From assembly GCA_015501585.1 (NCBI GenBank), contig JADNRY010000411.1, positions 1-52,842 of the forward strand: a stretch of 52,842 bases of DNA, read 5' to 3'. The notes below the pieces were generated by a model that had not been told where the DNA came from, made no database searches, and was given only the letters and a program-made list of their open reading frames with translations. The translations under genes were made by a program, and so were the position numbers. This document shows, one piece after another, positions 1 to 10,668 of the stretch (position 1 is the first letter of the stretch; every line of letters begins with the position of its first letter). The stretch is from Rhodocollybia butyracea (Eukaryota > Basidiomycota > Agaricomycetes > Agaricales > Omphalotaceae).

Positions 1-276
1 TGCTCAAGACAATCATTTTGATTGTCCTTAGTAGTAGGCAATCCAAATGATTGTCTTGAATTGGGCACTCTAAATGATTGCTTGCTCAAGGCAATCAAAA
101 TGATTGTCCTCAATAGTAGGCAATCCAAATGATTGTCTTGAATTGTGGGCATTCTAAATGATTGTTTGCTCAAGACAATCAAAATGAGTGTTTGGCAAAA
201 AAACATCTAAATGATTGTTTTTTCAAAAAATGATTGACTCAGACAATCATATCAATTGTTTTTTCTTTCCGTAGTG
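1..276. mobile_element. Terminal part of a CACTA/Plavaka-like DNA transposon
   Basis: The block is made of many degenerate copies of an 18-20 bp motif (core CAATCATTTGGATTG) in both orientations. It ends at 276 with ...CTTTCCGTAGTG, the reverse complement of a CACTACGG terminus. The same terminus and the same subterminal repeats begin a second element at 46809 in opposite orientation. CACTA ends with arrays of short subterminal repeats are typical of this superfamily. The body of the element lies left of the window, so whether it encodes a transposase is unknown. Confidence 0.65.
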
Positions 277-349
277 CATACATATAATCATTTGATGTTT
301 GAAAAATGCCTTGCAATCTGATAGCATTTACATGTTCAAGCAAAAATCA

Positions 350-590
350 TGGCAGGGTCACTGCAGGCTCCATACAGGCTATTGTAGGTTCTGGCCAGGC
401 TACTGCAGGTCCCATATAGGTCACTGTAGGTTCCGTACAGGGTACTGCAGGTTCCGTACAGGGTACTGCAGGTTCCGTACAGGGTACTGCAGGTTCCATA
501 CAGGGTACTGCAGGTTCCGTACAGGGTACTGCAGGTTCCGTACAGGGTACTGCAGGTTCCGTACAGGTCACTGTACATTTTGTACTGGAT
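350..590. repeat. 21-bp minisatellite
   Basis: About eleven tandem copies of a 21-bp unit (GGTTCCGTACAGGGTACTGCA) are present. The central seven are almost identical and the outer ones degenerate. Because 21 is a multiple of three, open frames run through it on both strands; these are not treated as genes. Confidence 0.9.
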
Positions 591-1349
591 ATGGTGCATT
601 ATGGACAACATAGTAGTGCCCAACAATGTCAATATAAACTATAATCTCCCATGGCGTGCCAAAATCCAGAGCCACCACAGCCAATCCCACATACTGAAGT
701 GCCACTACATGTGCATTTCAATAAATAAATAAATACATCAACTATTGCTTAGTCTCTACTTTCGTTGTTTTTTGGTCCCCTTGTTCAACCCAGATACACT
801 TTTATCAGCACTTTTGGAGTCATTCTTCTCTCTTTTTCATTTGGTGGCCAGTTGAACTTGCTTGTGATTGGCTTCAATTTGATCTGGCTTGGCTGGCTGT
901 TGATCATCCAAATAGTTGGGTCCAACCTGTGACAGTTACATTCAGTTGAGATTGAGTACAGTGCTGGGACAACAACAGTATTTTTAAAACAGTCATTTAC
1001 CCAGCCTTCAGTTAACGAAAACATGTTTCGAAAGCAACTGTAACTTAGTTTTATCTAATCTGATGCTGTCGAACTTAAACGCTTTGAAGCGGGCGGAAAA
1101 AAGGGTCTGGTATCTCGAATTAAGGGTATTTATCCCTAAATCAAAACCCATCATTTTTGTCCCTAAAACTATTGGTGCGCTGATCGCGCACGGCGCCCGC
1201 ATGCCTGTTGTGCACAATATTGCTGAGAGACTACATTTATGTGCATAGTGGACTCCAAGTACTTGCAAATGCCACAGACCATTAAAGTTAATCAAGATAT
1301 GTATATATAGATGGATTCTCTAACACTGATGCGCAACTGTACAGTAAAC
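591..1349. other. Intergenic, no recognisable gene
   Basis: There are only short frames on both strands, without recognisable domains, splice structure or conserved motifs. An AATAAATAAATAAATA stretch lies at about 720-735. I see no supportable gene. Confidence 0.5.
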
Positions 1350-1437
1350 TACAAGTGCCGTACGGTCCGCACAGGTTTCGTACAGGTTCCGTACAGGTTC
1401 CGTACAGTCACTTACTGGTTCCGTACAGGGGTTACTG
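1350..1437. repeat. Second small block of the GTACAGG-type repeat
   Basis: Four to five degenerate direct copies of the ggttccgtacag half-unit of the 350-590 minisatellite recur here in the same orientation, about 900 bp away. The two blocks may be the two sides of one old inserted element, but no terminal repeats were found to prove it. Confidence 0.6.
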
Positions 1438-1499
1438 TAAAAGCTAGTGGCCCCTTCTATCATCTATGTACCATTGCTGCGTCGTAGTAATCGCTTGGT

Positions 1500-1830
1500 A
1501 AATTGGTAAATTAGCTGGATCTGGCTGCAATACCGTGAGCGCTGACATGGACATCCTGTTTCCGTTTCTCTTTTGCAATATTGTTGGATGCTAACATCTC
1601 TCAGCGAAGATAATATACTGCCAAAAAGTGTATAATTCCAGCTTTCTTCGTAAGGTGGCGGAGATGGATTGCCGGATGGTGTTGTGGGCGGGTATGCAGT
1701 GGGACAGAGATGAGTTCGGGTTTTGGAGACGGGAGATGGTCTAGATCAAGGTCTAGATAGATTAGCAAATTTCACGTCGTCAAGGTACTCATGTCTAGCA
1801 TGCGAATATCATAGAACGACCATGCAACTG
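1500..1830. repeat. Dispersed repeat R, copy 1
   Basis: The segment from the 'tcctgtttccgtttctct' motif to the 'catgcgaatat' motif recurs at about 42620-42940 and, partly, at 38590-38780, with clear base-level similarity throughout. In all three places it lies beside relics of multigene families. It may be a shared 5' flank that spread by segmental duplication; no transposon termini were seen. Confidence 0.6.
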
Positions 1831-1904
1831 GTTTCGTGCTAAGTGAACAAACACGAGTCGCTTGATAAGGCGAGCCACCTCCAGATCGCGGTCCCCCAGA
1901 CCCT

Positions 1905-2022
1905 ATCGGCCAGACCAAATATCGTCCTGAGCCGCTTTCCTCTTTGGGGGGTACATAACCACGAATGGTCCAAATTCGAAGCGACACAATGCAGAGTGCT
2001 CTTGAGAGTCAAGGTTAACGGT
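1905..2022 (-). pseudogene. F-box gene N-terminal relic
   Basis: The minus strand matches the region of the two F-box genes just after their start (compare 6225-6330 and 8105-8215). It covers the stretch with the conserved 'tcgtcctgag', 'tggtccaaattc' and 'gcgaag' words. Only about 40 codons remain and the frame is not open across the homologous part. It is a dead fragment, and with the relic at 3690-4290 shows that F-box copies once extended further left. Confidence 0.55.
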
Positions 2023-2518
2023 TTACTTTGAGCAGAAGAAAGAGTCGGCGTCGGGCGTCAACTCAATTTGATTTCTCTCTAAATTTTCAAATACTGATAA
2101 ACGATGGACGAAAGATTCCACCGAAATCCTTCCTTTCGACGTCGATATACCAAAGCACGGTAGCCTTCGACAGTCTGGCAAGCTCAACGATATAAACCCC
2201 CTAAACCTCCATCACCGTCACTGTCCTCGACTCGTATAGAAACAACCAGTAAGAGTGTAAGATGCTGATGTTGAACGTTTCTCCAATCCGCATTTCCGAT
2301 GTGCTGTAGCCCTCAACGTAATGGATAAGGCAGGGATAGTAATACACAGGGTCAATAGGTCACTAGTCACTGGTGGTTCGAAATCCTGGTCAATCAACGG
2401 CGTCGGCAAACAGCAGGGAGCCTAAGGAAGGGTTGACAAACGACAGGAAAGGGATTTCCGGCAACACGAAAGTATAGTTGGCGAGCGGGTATGGAGGTGT
2501 TGGTGGTGGTGGTGCCAG
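2023..2518. other. Intergenic, nothing recognised
   Basis: A 63-codon minus-strand frame (2218-2409) shows no recognisable motif. No RNA gene or repeat end was identified. Confidence 0.4.
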
Positions 2519-2520
2519 TA

Positions 2521-3657
2521 CAATGGGTTCAGGAATGGGATTCCATTCTCTTAAGGAAATGGACTCTATTTATGATCACTATACTTTAAGTACATTGCAA
2601 CTACTTAAGAATATAAAACTACTTAAAGACTACAAAATACTTAAGTTGCTATAGAGGAGAATAGAAAGGTTCGAGCAAAGATCTTAAGGGACTCATTAAG
2701 AGCATTCTTAAGAATATTTTGAAGCCTTACTGTGAAAAGCTTTGAGTCCTGTCTTAAGGATGTCATTAAAGAACATGTAAAAAGCTTAATGCAACCAGTC
2801 ACTTACCTGTGTCTCATTATCTTATCATTCTCCCTTTCGCTCTTGCCTGGCGCTACTGCGGCGCGGGGGTCGATTTTGGGCCGAGAAGGTGCTGTATCAC
2901 CAGTGGCCAATTGAGGACAGTGCTGTCAACAGTCTGTGAGTTGTACAAGTCACCACACCAAGTGGTAGGCGGGGCCCAGTAGTGACAGACAGTGGATCGG
3001 ACGAGTCGATGCGGCGCAACGAGGATGAAAGAAAGAGGAAAGAGGCGAAGTGGTGTTAGCGCCCATTTCCATCAACCATGTGATGGGTCAAAGCACCGCT
3101 CGGAAAATACAATAAGTAAGAGCCGGGCTTTGTCTGATCTCCTTTTGTCTTTTTAAACAATAGACAGAAGTACTTCAAGTTTAAAATGCTTGACCACCGT
3201 GGGCTGCCGTCTTCTTGCCTTTTCCCTCCCCCTCCCGAGTCCCCCCTCCTGCCTATGTATTGTACTTATTGCAAAGTGATTTCAAAGTGTTCAACTCGGT
3301 CCTCGGATTCGAACAGCGCGCCATGCGCTATTGGGCAACACAGGCAATAATTTTGTATTACTTCGGCACTGGTCAGCGAGGCAAGCGGCGAGGTGGCTGA
3401 GAACACAGGTTTCGTCTCGCTTGATAAGTGTATCCTTATGCACTGGCGCGCAAATTAGGCATGGCTATTTCTTAATCAATTGTTAAGATGTTTTTAAGAG
3501 CATCATGATATTCTTAAGGCAAAATTTCTTAAGAACTTTTAGGTATCTAGGAGAATAGTTGTTAAGAACTTGTTGAGGATTTATATTTCTTAAAGAATAT
3601 CTTAAAACAATAGATCATAAATAGTGTCTATTCTTTAAGAACAATGGAATCCCACTG
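2521..3657. mobile_element. Mariner-like non-autonomous element with TA target duplication
   Basis: The ends are imperfect inverted repeats. The right end read in reverse gives CAGTGGGATTCCATTGTTCT and then TATTTATGATC about 45 bp in. The left end gives the same series, interrupted by a 12-bp duplication of its own sequence. A TA dinucleotide flanks both ends (2519-2520, 3658-3659). Both subterminal zones are packed with CTTAAG words. No transposase frame is present. Superfamily assignment rests on the TA and the CAGTG start and is tentative. Confidence 0.55.
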
Positions 3658-3689
3658 TACGCACCTGGTTGTTTCTCAGCAAGGTGGTC

Positions 3690-4290
3690 AATTGGAAAAG
3701 AGCATAACCGAACGACCGGGGACAAATTCCCTCCAAATTTTCAAGCTCATACTTCTTGGATGCGATTCCGCACAGAGAGCAGCAACGGGAAAATTTTGAT
3801 ACAAAAATTTATGCAAATACAACACCACTGGCACAGATCCAAGAGCATATCATAGTCGAAGGGCATTAGTATACCTGAACTCCATTTCTTCCAGCGACTA
3901 CCCGTCTTAATCGGGCCTCAGCATCTAAAATCTGTGGTGGTTTACTATTCGTATCCGCATCGATTTATCGGCGCCCAATAGACTTGAGAACAACAGATCG
4001 GATAGAACATCTCCTTATCGCTCAAATCTCCGCAGATAAATCCGAGTCTGGTTTAAACCAGCGTGATTCAGTCTCGAGTTGCTCAGCAAGGTGGGTCATC
4101 TCAGAGTATGATCTCCGATATCAGTCCCAGCTCTCTCTCGGTTAACCACAAATCGTCCAAATTCAAAGCGAAGATCATGATGCAATGCACCTATACACAG
4201 CACGCACAGGTCAAAGTGTGATAAGGGAGTATAACCGAACGAACTGGGACAAACCACCTTGAATTTTTCAAGCTAACACTTGGTTGCATG
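3690..4290 (-). pseudogene. Internally deleted F-box pseudogene with its flanks
   Basis: Positions 3853-4060 match the last exon part of F-box gene A (4640-4860), and about 4100-4192 match its first codons (6225-6320). The roughly 400-codon middle is missing. The flanking sequences on both sides also match those around gene A and each other (3690-3790 versus 4215-4290). This is the product of unequal exchange or deletion in a local F-box array, not a functional gene. Confidence 0.6.
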
Positions 4291-4299
4291 CGATTCGGC

Positions 4300-4640
4300 A
4301 CGAAGACAGAAAGAAACAATGGATTCACTTCACTTTGGCCTCTAGCCTGCGTTTTTAAACCACTTGGGCTTCGGGGCAGAATGGTAGATAATCAAGTAAC
4401 AGCGCGAAGGCTAAAGCCTAAATATGCCAGCGACCACAAATCAGACAAATATGCAAATACAACCACGCTCACACTTGTGGACAACAAAAACAGTAGATTC
4501 ACTTCGCTTCGTTCATTCTCTGGCCTCTGTCCTGCATGTTCAAGCCGCTTGCACTTCAGGGCAAAGCCTACATATGCCAGCGGCAGGAAAAATTGGATAC
4601 CAAAATATGCAAATACAATACCACGGATCAAAAATTGATC
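4300..4640. repeat. Two diverged direct copies of a ~170-bp unit
   Basis: The segments starting near 4319 and 4494 share 'gattcactt', 'ggcctct..cctgc', 'ttcaagccgcttg/tttaaaccacttg', 'gggcaaagcc' and 'tatgccagcg' in the same order. They lie just downstream of F-box gene A and form part of the tandem rearrangement that produced the relic to their left. Confidence 0.5.
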
Positions 4641-4743
4641 CAAAAGCATATCGAAGGGCATTTGACGAATTATCTATACCTAAACTCCATTTCTTCCGGA
4701 GACCACCACTCTTAATCCCTCCGCATCCAGCATCCGTAGTGGT

Positions 4744-6369
4744 TTATACGTATCTGCACCATGCTCGATTTCTCGGCGACCAATAAAACTCGAGAAGAAC
4801 AGATCGGATAGAACTTCTCCCCATTGCTAACATCTCGGCAGATAAATCCGAGCCTGGTTTAAACCACCGCGATGCAACCATCCTGACAAAGCCAGCATCA
4901 TCAAATTCATCAGCAGGTCGGTCTTTCAAATGGAGACTGTGTAATTTTGGGACTAGGGTGACGGAAGTGGATGGATGGTGGGTTAGGCTCGAGATCAGGT
5001 GCGAAGTGATTGGATTATGGCGATATCCACACGCGTAAACTTCAAGATGAAGTAGGGTTGGCATAACTCGGAGGGCTGCAATCAGGTCCACATCAAGCAA
5101 CTCTACTTTCTGGAGTGTGAATGATGTGATCACACAAGACGATCCGGAGACAAAGGGGATAAAATCATCTGCGGTCCACCGTGTATCATAGGTGCCGGAT
5201 ACTACCAGATTATTCAACGAAGGGAAATTAAAGCAAGAGAACACTGCTCTTGATGATCCGCTACGCATGGTAATCGACGTAATGTTGAACCATGTTCCCA
5301 GCACGCCCTGCTCTAGACGGCTATTGCTGGCATCGAGGCCATCCGCCAACTCCAAGGATTTAAGATTAGGGCAGCTGCAAAGAGCCTCGATCAGCTTTGT
5401 GAGTGGCTGGCCGCGAAGATCAAGATGTTCTAGTTGATTGTAGAGGACTTCGGAAGCCGGCCCCTTAATCCCTGTGAAAAGTGCACGGAGTCTGGGGGAA
5501 TGCACAAAATAATCTAGTTCCATAGCTCGATCCTCGCTGTACCAATGGTGACTATCACTATGCGACAGAACCAGTTCTTCAAGTAAAGGAAAGTGCATTT
5601 TGGAGGGCATGTCAGCCGACAGTAATAGGTAGGTTCCCATCAACTTGAATGTTTTCCAGCGGGAAGCATTCTGTACAAGGTGGGTTAGGGAGGGAACTTC
5701 CTTACTCAAAATGCCATGACCATCGAACATAGTCAGCGTAAGCGTTAACGGCCAATCACTTGATCGCTCAAGATATCGGATAACAGTATTGGTGAGACCA
5801 TCCGACTCGAAGGTCTCCCCTTCTGTCTCCGAATCGGATGTCTTTTCCATAGTGTGCGTCTCCAGTGTTAAGTTTGCCCACAAAGCAGGTGACGACAACG
5901 CAAGAGCACGCCAACGGAAGCATACGGAGCTGATTACCATCGACGAGAGGTAAGTGATAGCGCGGGATTTTTTGATGTAGGTGGGAGGCAATTCAATCCA
6001 CCGCCATGGATAGCGCTGTAAGATATTTTCCTTGCATGCGTGCTGGAAGATACGCAACAAAGTTTCGTTGGGCAGCTTTCGCATCGGTGAGGACAAAGCG
6101 CATAGCTTGGCTCTGTGAATCTCCAGTCGGCGCTTCTCCGCCTGAACAGCCATGATGTGCTCGCGGAGGCGAGCGAGTTCAGAATCATAATCTTCGAGAT
6201 CTTTATCCACCAGATCTACTATCGTCCTAACTTTTTCTGCTCGTTCTGGCGTGACTACGAATTGTCCAGATTCAAAGCGAAGGTCATTATCCAATGCAGA
6301 GAGTTCCTCAGCGCTCAGGTTTACGCGTAGCTGCAGCGGGTTGCCACATCGTGCGCAAGGTGGAGTCAT
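4744..6369 (-). CDS. F-box-like protein A
   Basis: A single 541-codon frame starts at the first ATG (MTPPCARCGNP...). Residues about 1-20 hold two CxxC-like cysteines, 50-90 look like a coiled coil, and 93-150 form an F-box-like domain (SSPMRKLPNETLLRIFQHAC..., then CFRWRALALSSPALW). A long leucine-rich region with LxxL spacing follows. Such proteins are substrate adaptors of SCF ubiquitin ligases and are greatly expanded in basidiomycetes; the substrate is unknown. The last 15 residues are out of register with paralogue B. The next frame encodes the conserved C-terminus (KPLRMLDAEGLRVVVSG), ending near 4668, so the natural end may have been lost by a one-base shift near 4765-4790. Probably expressed, perhaps with an altered tail. 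Confidence 0.8.
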   Translation of the reverse strand: MTPPCARCGNPLQLRVNLSAEELSALDNDLRFESGQFVVTPERAEKVRTIVDLVDKDLEDYDSELARLREHIMAVQAEKRRLEIHRAKLCALSSPMRKLPNETLLRIFQHACKENILQRYPWRWIELPPTYIKKSRAITYLSSMVISSVCFRWRALALSSPALWANLTLETHTMEKTSDSETEGETFESDGLTNTVIRYLERSSDWPLTLTLTMFDGHGILSKEVPSLTHLVQNASRWKTFKLMGTYLLLSADMPSKMHFPLLEELVLSHSDSHHWYSEDRAMELDYFVHSPRLRALFTGIKGPASEVLYNQLEHLDLRGQPLTKLIEALCSCPNLKSLELADGLDASNSRLEQGVLGTWFNITSITMRSGSSRAVFSCFNFPSLNNLVVSGTYDTRWTADDFIPFVSGSSCVITSFTLQKVELLDVDLIAALRVMPTLLHLEVYACGYRHNPITSHLISSLTHHPSTSVTLVPKLHSLHLKDRPADEFDDAGFVRMVASRWFKPGSDLSAEMLAMGRSSIRSVLLEFYWSPRNRAWCRYV

Positions 6370-6598
6370 TGGGAAAGGAAGGCTTGAATAAGCGCCCTAT
6401 CTGGCCTAAGCGCCTTCACACGAGTGGACCTACACGCGACCTTCAAGGTAGAAACCCAGCTAATGGAGTAGTAGGCGAGAAGCTACTTGATTGTACATTA
6501 TAAGAGAGATTATGACAAGCATTTATAGAAATATACAATGGCACAGGTAACAGATTAAAAGGTGCTTGCCACAAATCGATTAAGTATTCAAGAAATTA

Positions 6599-8253
6599 TT
6601 ATACCTGCACTCCGTTCATTCCAGCGACTACGACTCTCAGGCCCTCTGCATCCAGAATCCGTAGTGGTTCGTAGCTGTCCGCATCTACTGTTCGAGCGGG
6701 AAACTTGAGCACAACAGATTGGATAGAACTTCTCCCTATTGCTGACATCTCAGCAGCTAGATCCGAACCCGGTTTGAACCAGCGTGATTTAACCATATGA
6801 ACGAAGGCCGCATCGTCGAATTGATCATCAGATTCATCGTAGGATCCATCTGAGGCGGAGACATTATCAGATTCATCGTAGGATGTATCTGAGTCGGATG
6901 AGTCGGAGACATTATCAGATGCATCAGTATATTCACCCCTCCAGACCAAATGAAGACTGTGCAATCGTGGAACTACGGAGATGGAAGTAGATTGCTCCTG
7001 AGTTAGGCTCAAGGCGAGATGTGAAGTAAGCGGACTCTGGTTATTGAACTCGGGCTGTTGCTTATCTTCTACTACAAGGTGGAGTAGGGCTGGCATGACT
7101 CGAAGGGCTGCAATAAGCTCCAAATCAGACAGAGAAGTGCCCAGAAGTGTGAATGTGGTAATCATACAAGATGATCTGCAGACGAAGGCAGGAAAACCAT
7201 GGGCTGGCCAGGCATCACCTTCACTTATCACAAGCTTATTTAAGGAAGGAAAGTTGAAGGAGGAAAACACTATCTGTAGCGATGTGTGTTCTCCAAGAGC
7301 AACTGATGTGATGTTACGCCAGGTCCCCAGTACGCTTAATCTCTGCCCCCCCCGATCAACGAAATCCAACTCAAGAGATTTCAGAGAAGGGCAGCTGTGG
7401 AGAGCTCCCACCAACTCTGCCAGTGACTGGCGATAAAAATTGATATGATTAAGTTGGCTATAGAGAACCTTGGATGTTGGCCCCACGGGCTCGAAGGTGG
7501 AGAGTGCACAGAGTCTTGGATAAAGCTTGAAACAGTCCAACCCCATGGATATAATGGCGATGTCCAATTCTTCAAGTAACGGACAGCGCAGTTTAGAGAG
7601 CTGGCTGTACCTCGTTAATGAGTGATCTCCCTGATACTTGAAGATTTTCCATCGATGAGCATGCTTCCTAAGGTGGGATAGGGAAGGAATCTTCATAGTG
7701 CGAGACCCTGGCGAACCGCGTATCGTAAGTGCAAGCCTTAATGGCAAATCACCCGATCTAGTTAGATATCGAGTAACGATATCACTAGGTTGTCTGCTTC
7801 GGCTCTGGACATAGTGTGCACCTCCACTGCTAAGTTTGCCCACAAAATAGTTGACGACAGCGCAAGTGTGCGCCAGCGAGCACATACAGAGCTGATCGCC
7901 ATCGTAGGAAGGTAAGTGATGACAGGAGATGTCATTTTGGTAGGGGGACAATGGTTCGGCCACGGATAGCATTGGAGGAGATTTTCTTCACATACGTGCC
8001 GGAAGATGCGTAATAATGTTTCGCTTGGCAGTTTTCGTATTGGTGAGAGCAAAGAGAATATTATGTCTCTTTGCCCCTCAAGATCTTTGATTTCTTTTTC
8101 CGCCAGAGCGAGTATTGTCCTGAGCTCCTTTGCTCTTTCGGTAGTAAGCACAGATGGTCCAAATTCAGAGCGAAGATTGTACAAAAGTTCCTCAGAGCTG
8201 AGGTTTACGCGTATCGGTGGTGGATTCCTACAATTTTCACAAGATGGAGTCAT
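6599..8253 (-). pseudogene. F-box-like protein B, single frameshift
   Basis: This is a paralogue of F-box gene A in the same orientation, about 230 bp upstream on the minus strand. The N-terminal frame (8253-7762, start MTPSCENCRNP) carries the CxxC-like start, coiled coil and F-box (SPIRKLPSETLLRIFRHVC). The frame then shifts near 7780-7800, and the rest continues in the other frame (DIVTRYLTRSGDLPLRL...) to the stop at 6599, ending in the full C-terminus LDAEGLRVVVAG. The join corresponds to gene A's TNTVIRYLERSSDWPLTL. No splice sites explain the shift. An acidic Ser/Asp-rich repeat (SDSSDSDTSYDESDN-like, about 6810-6930) is present only in this copy. It is either a recent pseudogene or a sequence error. 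Confidence 0.72.
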
Positions 8254-8286
8254 CGGGAAGAATATTTTTGAATAAGCGCCAACCAG

Positions 8287-8850
8287 TTAGGGGCTACGTT
8301 TGTCATTGAACATACTTTGGCAGATGAGCTGATATTGGCGTAAGGCCAGGCTCAACGAAAAGGAAGGCAAGAGGGTTTTTTCTCGCAGTTCAATGCTCCC
8401 TGGGATACTTATACCAATGTCCGAGAAGAGAGAAACGAAGAACAGTTTGTTACAGCCCGCCGCAGGCAAGGATGTGGAAAGTGCGAGGAGTCTCGGGCGG
8501 TGGGTCTCCCTTGGACATAGAGTAGTATTAGCCTTTAGTATTAGGAGCGCGAGAGGATACTTGAATCGAAAATTAGCAGAGAAATCAACTCTTCGTATTG
8601 TACAGTCCAATTCAAGCTTCAATTCAATTTTCATGAATAAGTTGAAAGTTTTCAGCTAGTTCTGATTTAGGTTTGTAAACTTTCGAAGAGCTTGAAGTGT
8701 TTTTCAATATTGTTGACACTGATCTATCATTGTTCTTGTTCCTGGCCTATTTCACGTTTCAATTCACGTCAAGAGCTCAAGCGCACAGGGTGTTGGATCG
8801 ATGTATTCTGAGAAGAACAGGCCCATACAGTCTACGCAATACAATGACGA
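8287..8850. other. Intergenic between F-box B and hydrophobin 1
   Basis: Divergent promoters are expected here (F-box B leftward, hydrophobin rightward). A 115-codon minus-strand frame at 8287-8634 has no recognisable motif and is probably fortuitous. Confidence 0.4.
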
Positions 8851-8860
8851 CTTTAGAGCG

Positions 8861-8870
8861 GTATAAAAGC
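8861..8870 (+). promoter_or_regulatory. TATA box of hydrophobin 1
   Basis: GTATAAAAGC lies 85-90 bp before the ATG, followed by a CT/CA-rich leader with 'cctcactcgaacactcagaac'. This is typical of strongly expressed basidiomycete genes. The hydrophobin relic at 10208 has a GTATAAGA at about 10117 in the equivalent place. Confidence 0.65.
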
Positions 8871-8952
8871 TCGACAACTTGATACAACTTCCTCACTCGA
8901 ACACTCAGAACTTAGAACTTGGCGCTCAAGAAATCTCTCCCCTCCGATTGCC

Positions 8953-9417
8953 ATGCAGCTCAAGCTCATTTCTATCACCGCCACTCTCGCTACTTATGCA
9001 TTTGCCACCATAGTTCCCATTGAGGGCTGCAACACAACTTCTGAGCCAGCCAGCAGCTGCACCCCTGGTCCCATTCAATGCTGCGAAACCGTTGAGTGTG
9101 CCAACATCCCCTCTCTCGGTCCTATCCTTTCAGGCCTCGGTATCGTCCTCCTGGATCTTAACATTCTCGTTGGTCTCAGCTGTACCCCCATGGACGTGAT
9201 CGGCGGCACTGATACGTGGTGAGCTACTCCCAGGTGGCCCCTTTATTCGCACTACATAATGCTTCTCGTTGTCTTGTAGTTCTGCTCAACCTGTTTGCTG
9301 TGAAGATAATGACATCGGTGATATAAAGAGTATTTGTGATTCTACGACTCCATTACTTACTGAGGTTTTACAGGCGGCGGTATCATCTCCATCGGTTGCG
9401 TTCCTGTCGATCTCTGA
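8953..9417 (+). CDS. Class I hydrophobin, three exons
   Basis: Exons are 8953-9218, 9280-9317 and 9374-9417. The introns (61 and 56 bp) are GT-AG and the spliced frame is 115 codons. The product has a secretion signal (about residues 1-20) and the eight-cysteine hydrophobin pattern: SSC-x6-CC, then LSC, DTC-x5-CC and GC near the C-terminus (GGIISIGCVPVDL). Two extra cysteines lie outside the canonical eight. Hydrophobins self-assemble at air-water interfaces and coat hyphae and spores. The second intron position, just after CCEDND, matches that in the neighbouring relic. Start, splice sites and stop are all consistent. The exact signal cleavage site is not resolved. Confidence 0.93.
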
Positions 9418-10207
9418 GCACACAGTAGCGTCGTACCTCTGCTACGACTGCCAGTCTATCAATGTCCATACACCTTTGTAGCAAGTTGGCTAAGTGTATT
9501 GCTATTTGTGGGTAGTAGTGCTGGACGATGGGAAAAACAATTATTGTATGTAGATTAAAGAACGAGTGTTCAAACTTGCCCACCATTTACTTCCCTGGGT
9601 CTCCTTCCTTCAGTTTAGGTCCGGCGGCACTGTCACGAAAGACGTTGAAACGTTGAATCAAGGCATTGATTGGCCAGTCCAAATTCTTCAGCCTCAGGAC
9701 ATATCAAACAGTGGGAAGGTTTACGTCGGCAATAATTTGGTTTTAAGAGCGCCACTGGGGATTGTAAGACGTGACGTCGGGAACTCTTAAACCGCGAACC
9801 GCTACGAGCGGTTTAATCAGTAGTTCAGAATCATGTTAGAAACTTATCAAAATGACGGATGTAGAAGAGCACTGGAGAAGAACTGGAACTTTGAAGCACA
9901 CCCGTCCTTGTTCCTTAATGGACTCAACGCCACATACTACCTGTACGGTTGTACCTTTCTTTCGAATTCATGTCAAGCGTTTGACAACTTTTCTATGGAC
10001 GTTAAACTATGTTAGTCTTTAGACCAAGGTAGAATGATTTCTCCGACGAGAGCGAGACTGACAATGTGCTTACCCTACGGCCTACATTCTAGTGAGCATG
10101 TCAATCAAACCGAACCGTATAAGAACTCAACGAGATCGATAGAATATCATTTTCCCTCGAATAACTAGCACTCAGCGGTTAAGAAATCTCGCCTCTCCTC
10201 TCCGGCC
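9418..10207. other. Intergenic between the two hydrophobin loci
   Basis: This contains the 3' flank of hydrophobin 1 and the promoter of the second locus, including GTATAAGA at about 10117. Two frames of 60-74 codons show no motif. A short inverted repeat AACCGC...GCGGTT lies at about 9790-9812. Confidence 0.4.
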
Positions 10208-10668
10208 ATGCAGTTCAAACTCAGTTTTATCGCGGCTGCTCTCACTACTCTTTCGGTCACTACCCGCGTTGCGGCCGACGCTGCAGCCCCGCTCCTGAGC
10301 CCGCTAGCGAGTGTACCACTGGTCCCATTCAGTGCTGCCAAACGGTTGGGTGTGCCGCCACCCTTCCCGGTGCCTCCGCTATCCTTTCGCTTCTTGAAAT
10401 CACCCTCCCGGATCCTGAAGTTCTCATCGGTTTGGTTTGTAGCCCTGAGGCCACGGTCGGCTTCACTGGAAGCTGGTTAGTCATTCTCAAGCGGTTTACT
10501 TATTTATTTGCACTCAGACAGACCTGTCATTTCCTTGTAGCTCCAATGTAGCTGTCTGTTGTGAGGACAATAATCATAGTAAGTGATGAAGAATATTCGT
10601 GATTTTATGTTACTGACCGAAGCACTACAGACGGCCTCGTCGCCGTTGATTGTGTTCCTGTGTTCTGA
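10208..10668 (+). pseudogene. Hydrophobin 2, one frameshift
   Basis: This is a tandem paralogue of the gene at 8953, with identical architecture: exons 10208-10475, 10541-10578 and 10631-10668, and GT-AG introns of 65 and 52 bp. Exon 2 is 38 bp in both genes. The signal peptide is open, but near 10280-10290 (a run of C residues) one base is missing. The cysteine-bearing part (CTTGPIQCC..., GLVCSPEA..., VAVCCEDNN, VDCVPVF-stop) is therefore in another frame. Everything downstream, including the stop position and both splice sites, is preserved, so inactivation looks recent, or the assembly has an error here. Confidence 0.85.

Noticed and set aside
299..632. Open frames on both strands with repetitive Cys/Tyr/Arg or Cys/Thr/Glu proteins
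   Set aside because: They are translations of a 21-bp minisatellite, which stays open in several frames because 21 is divisible by three.
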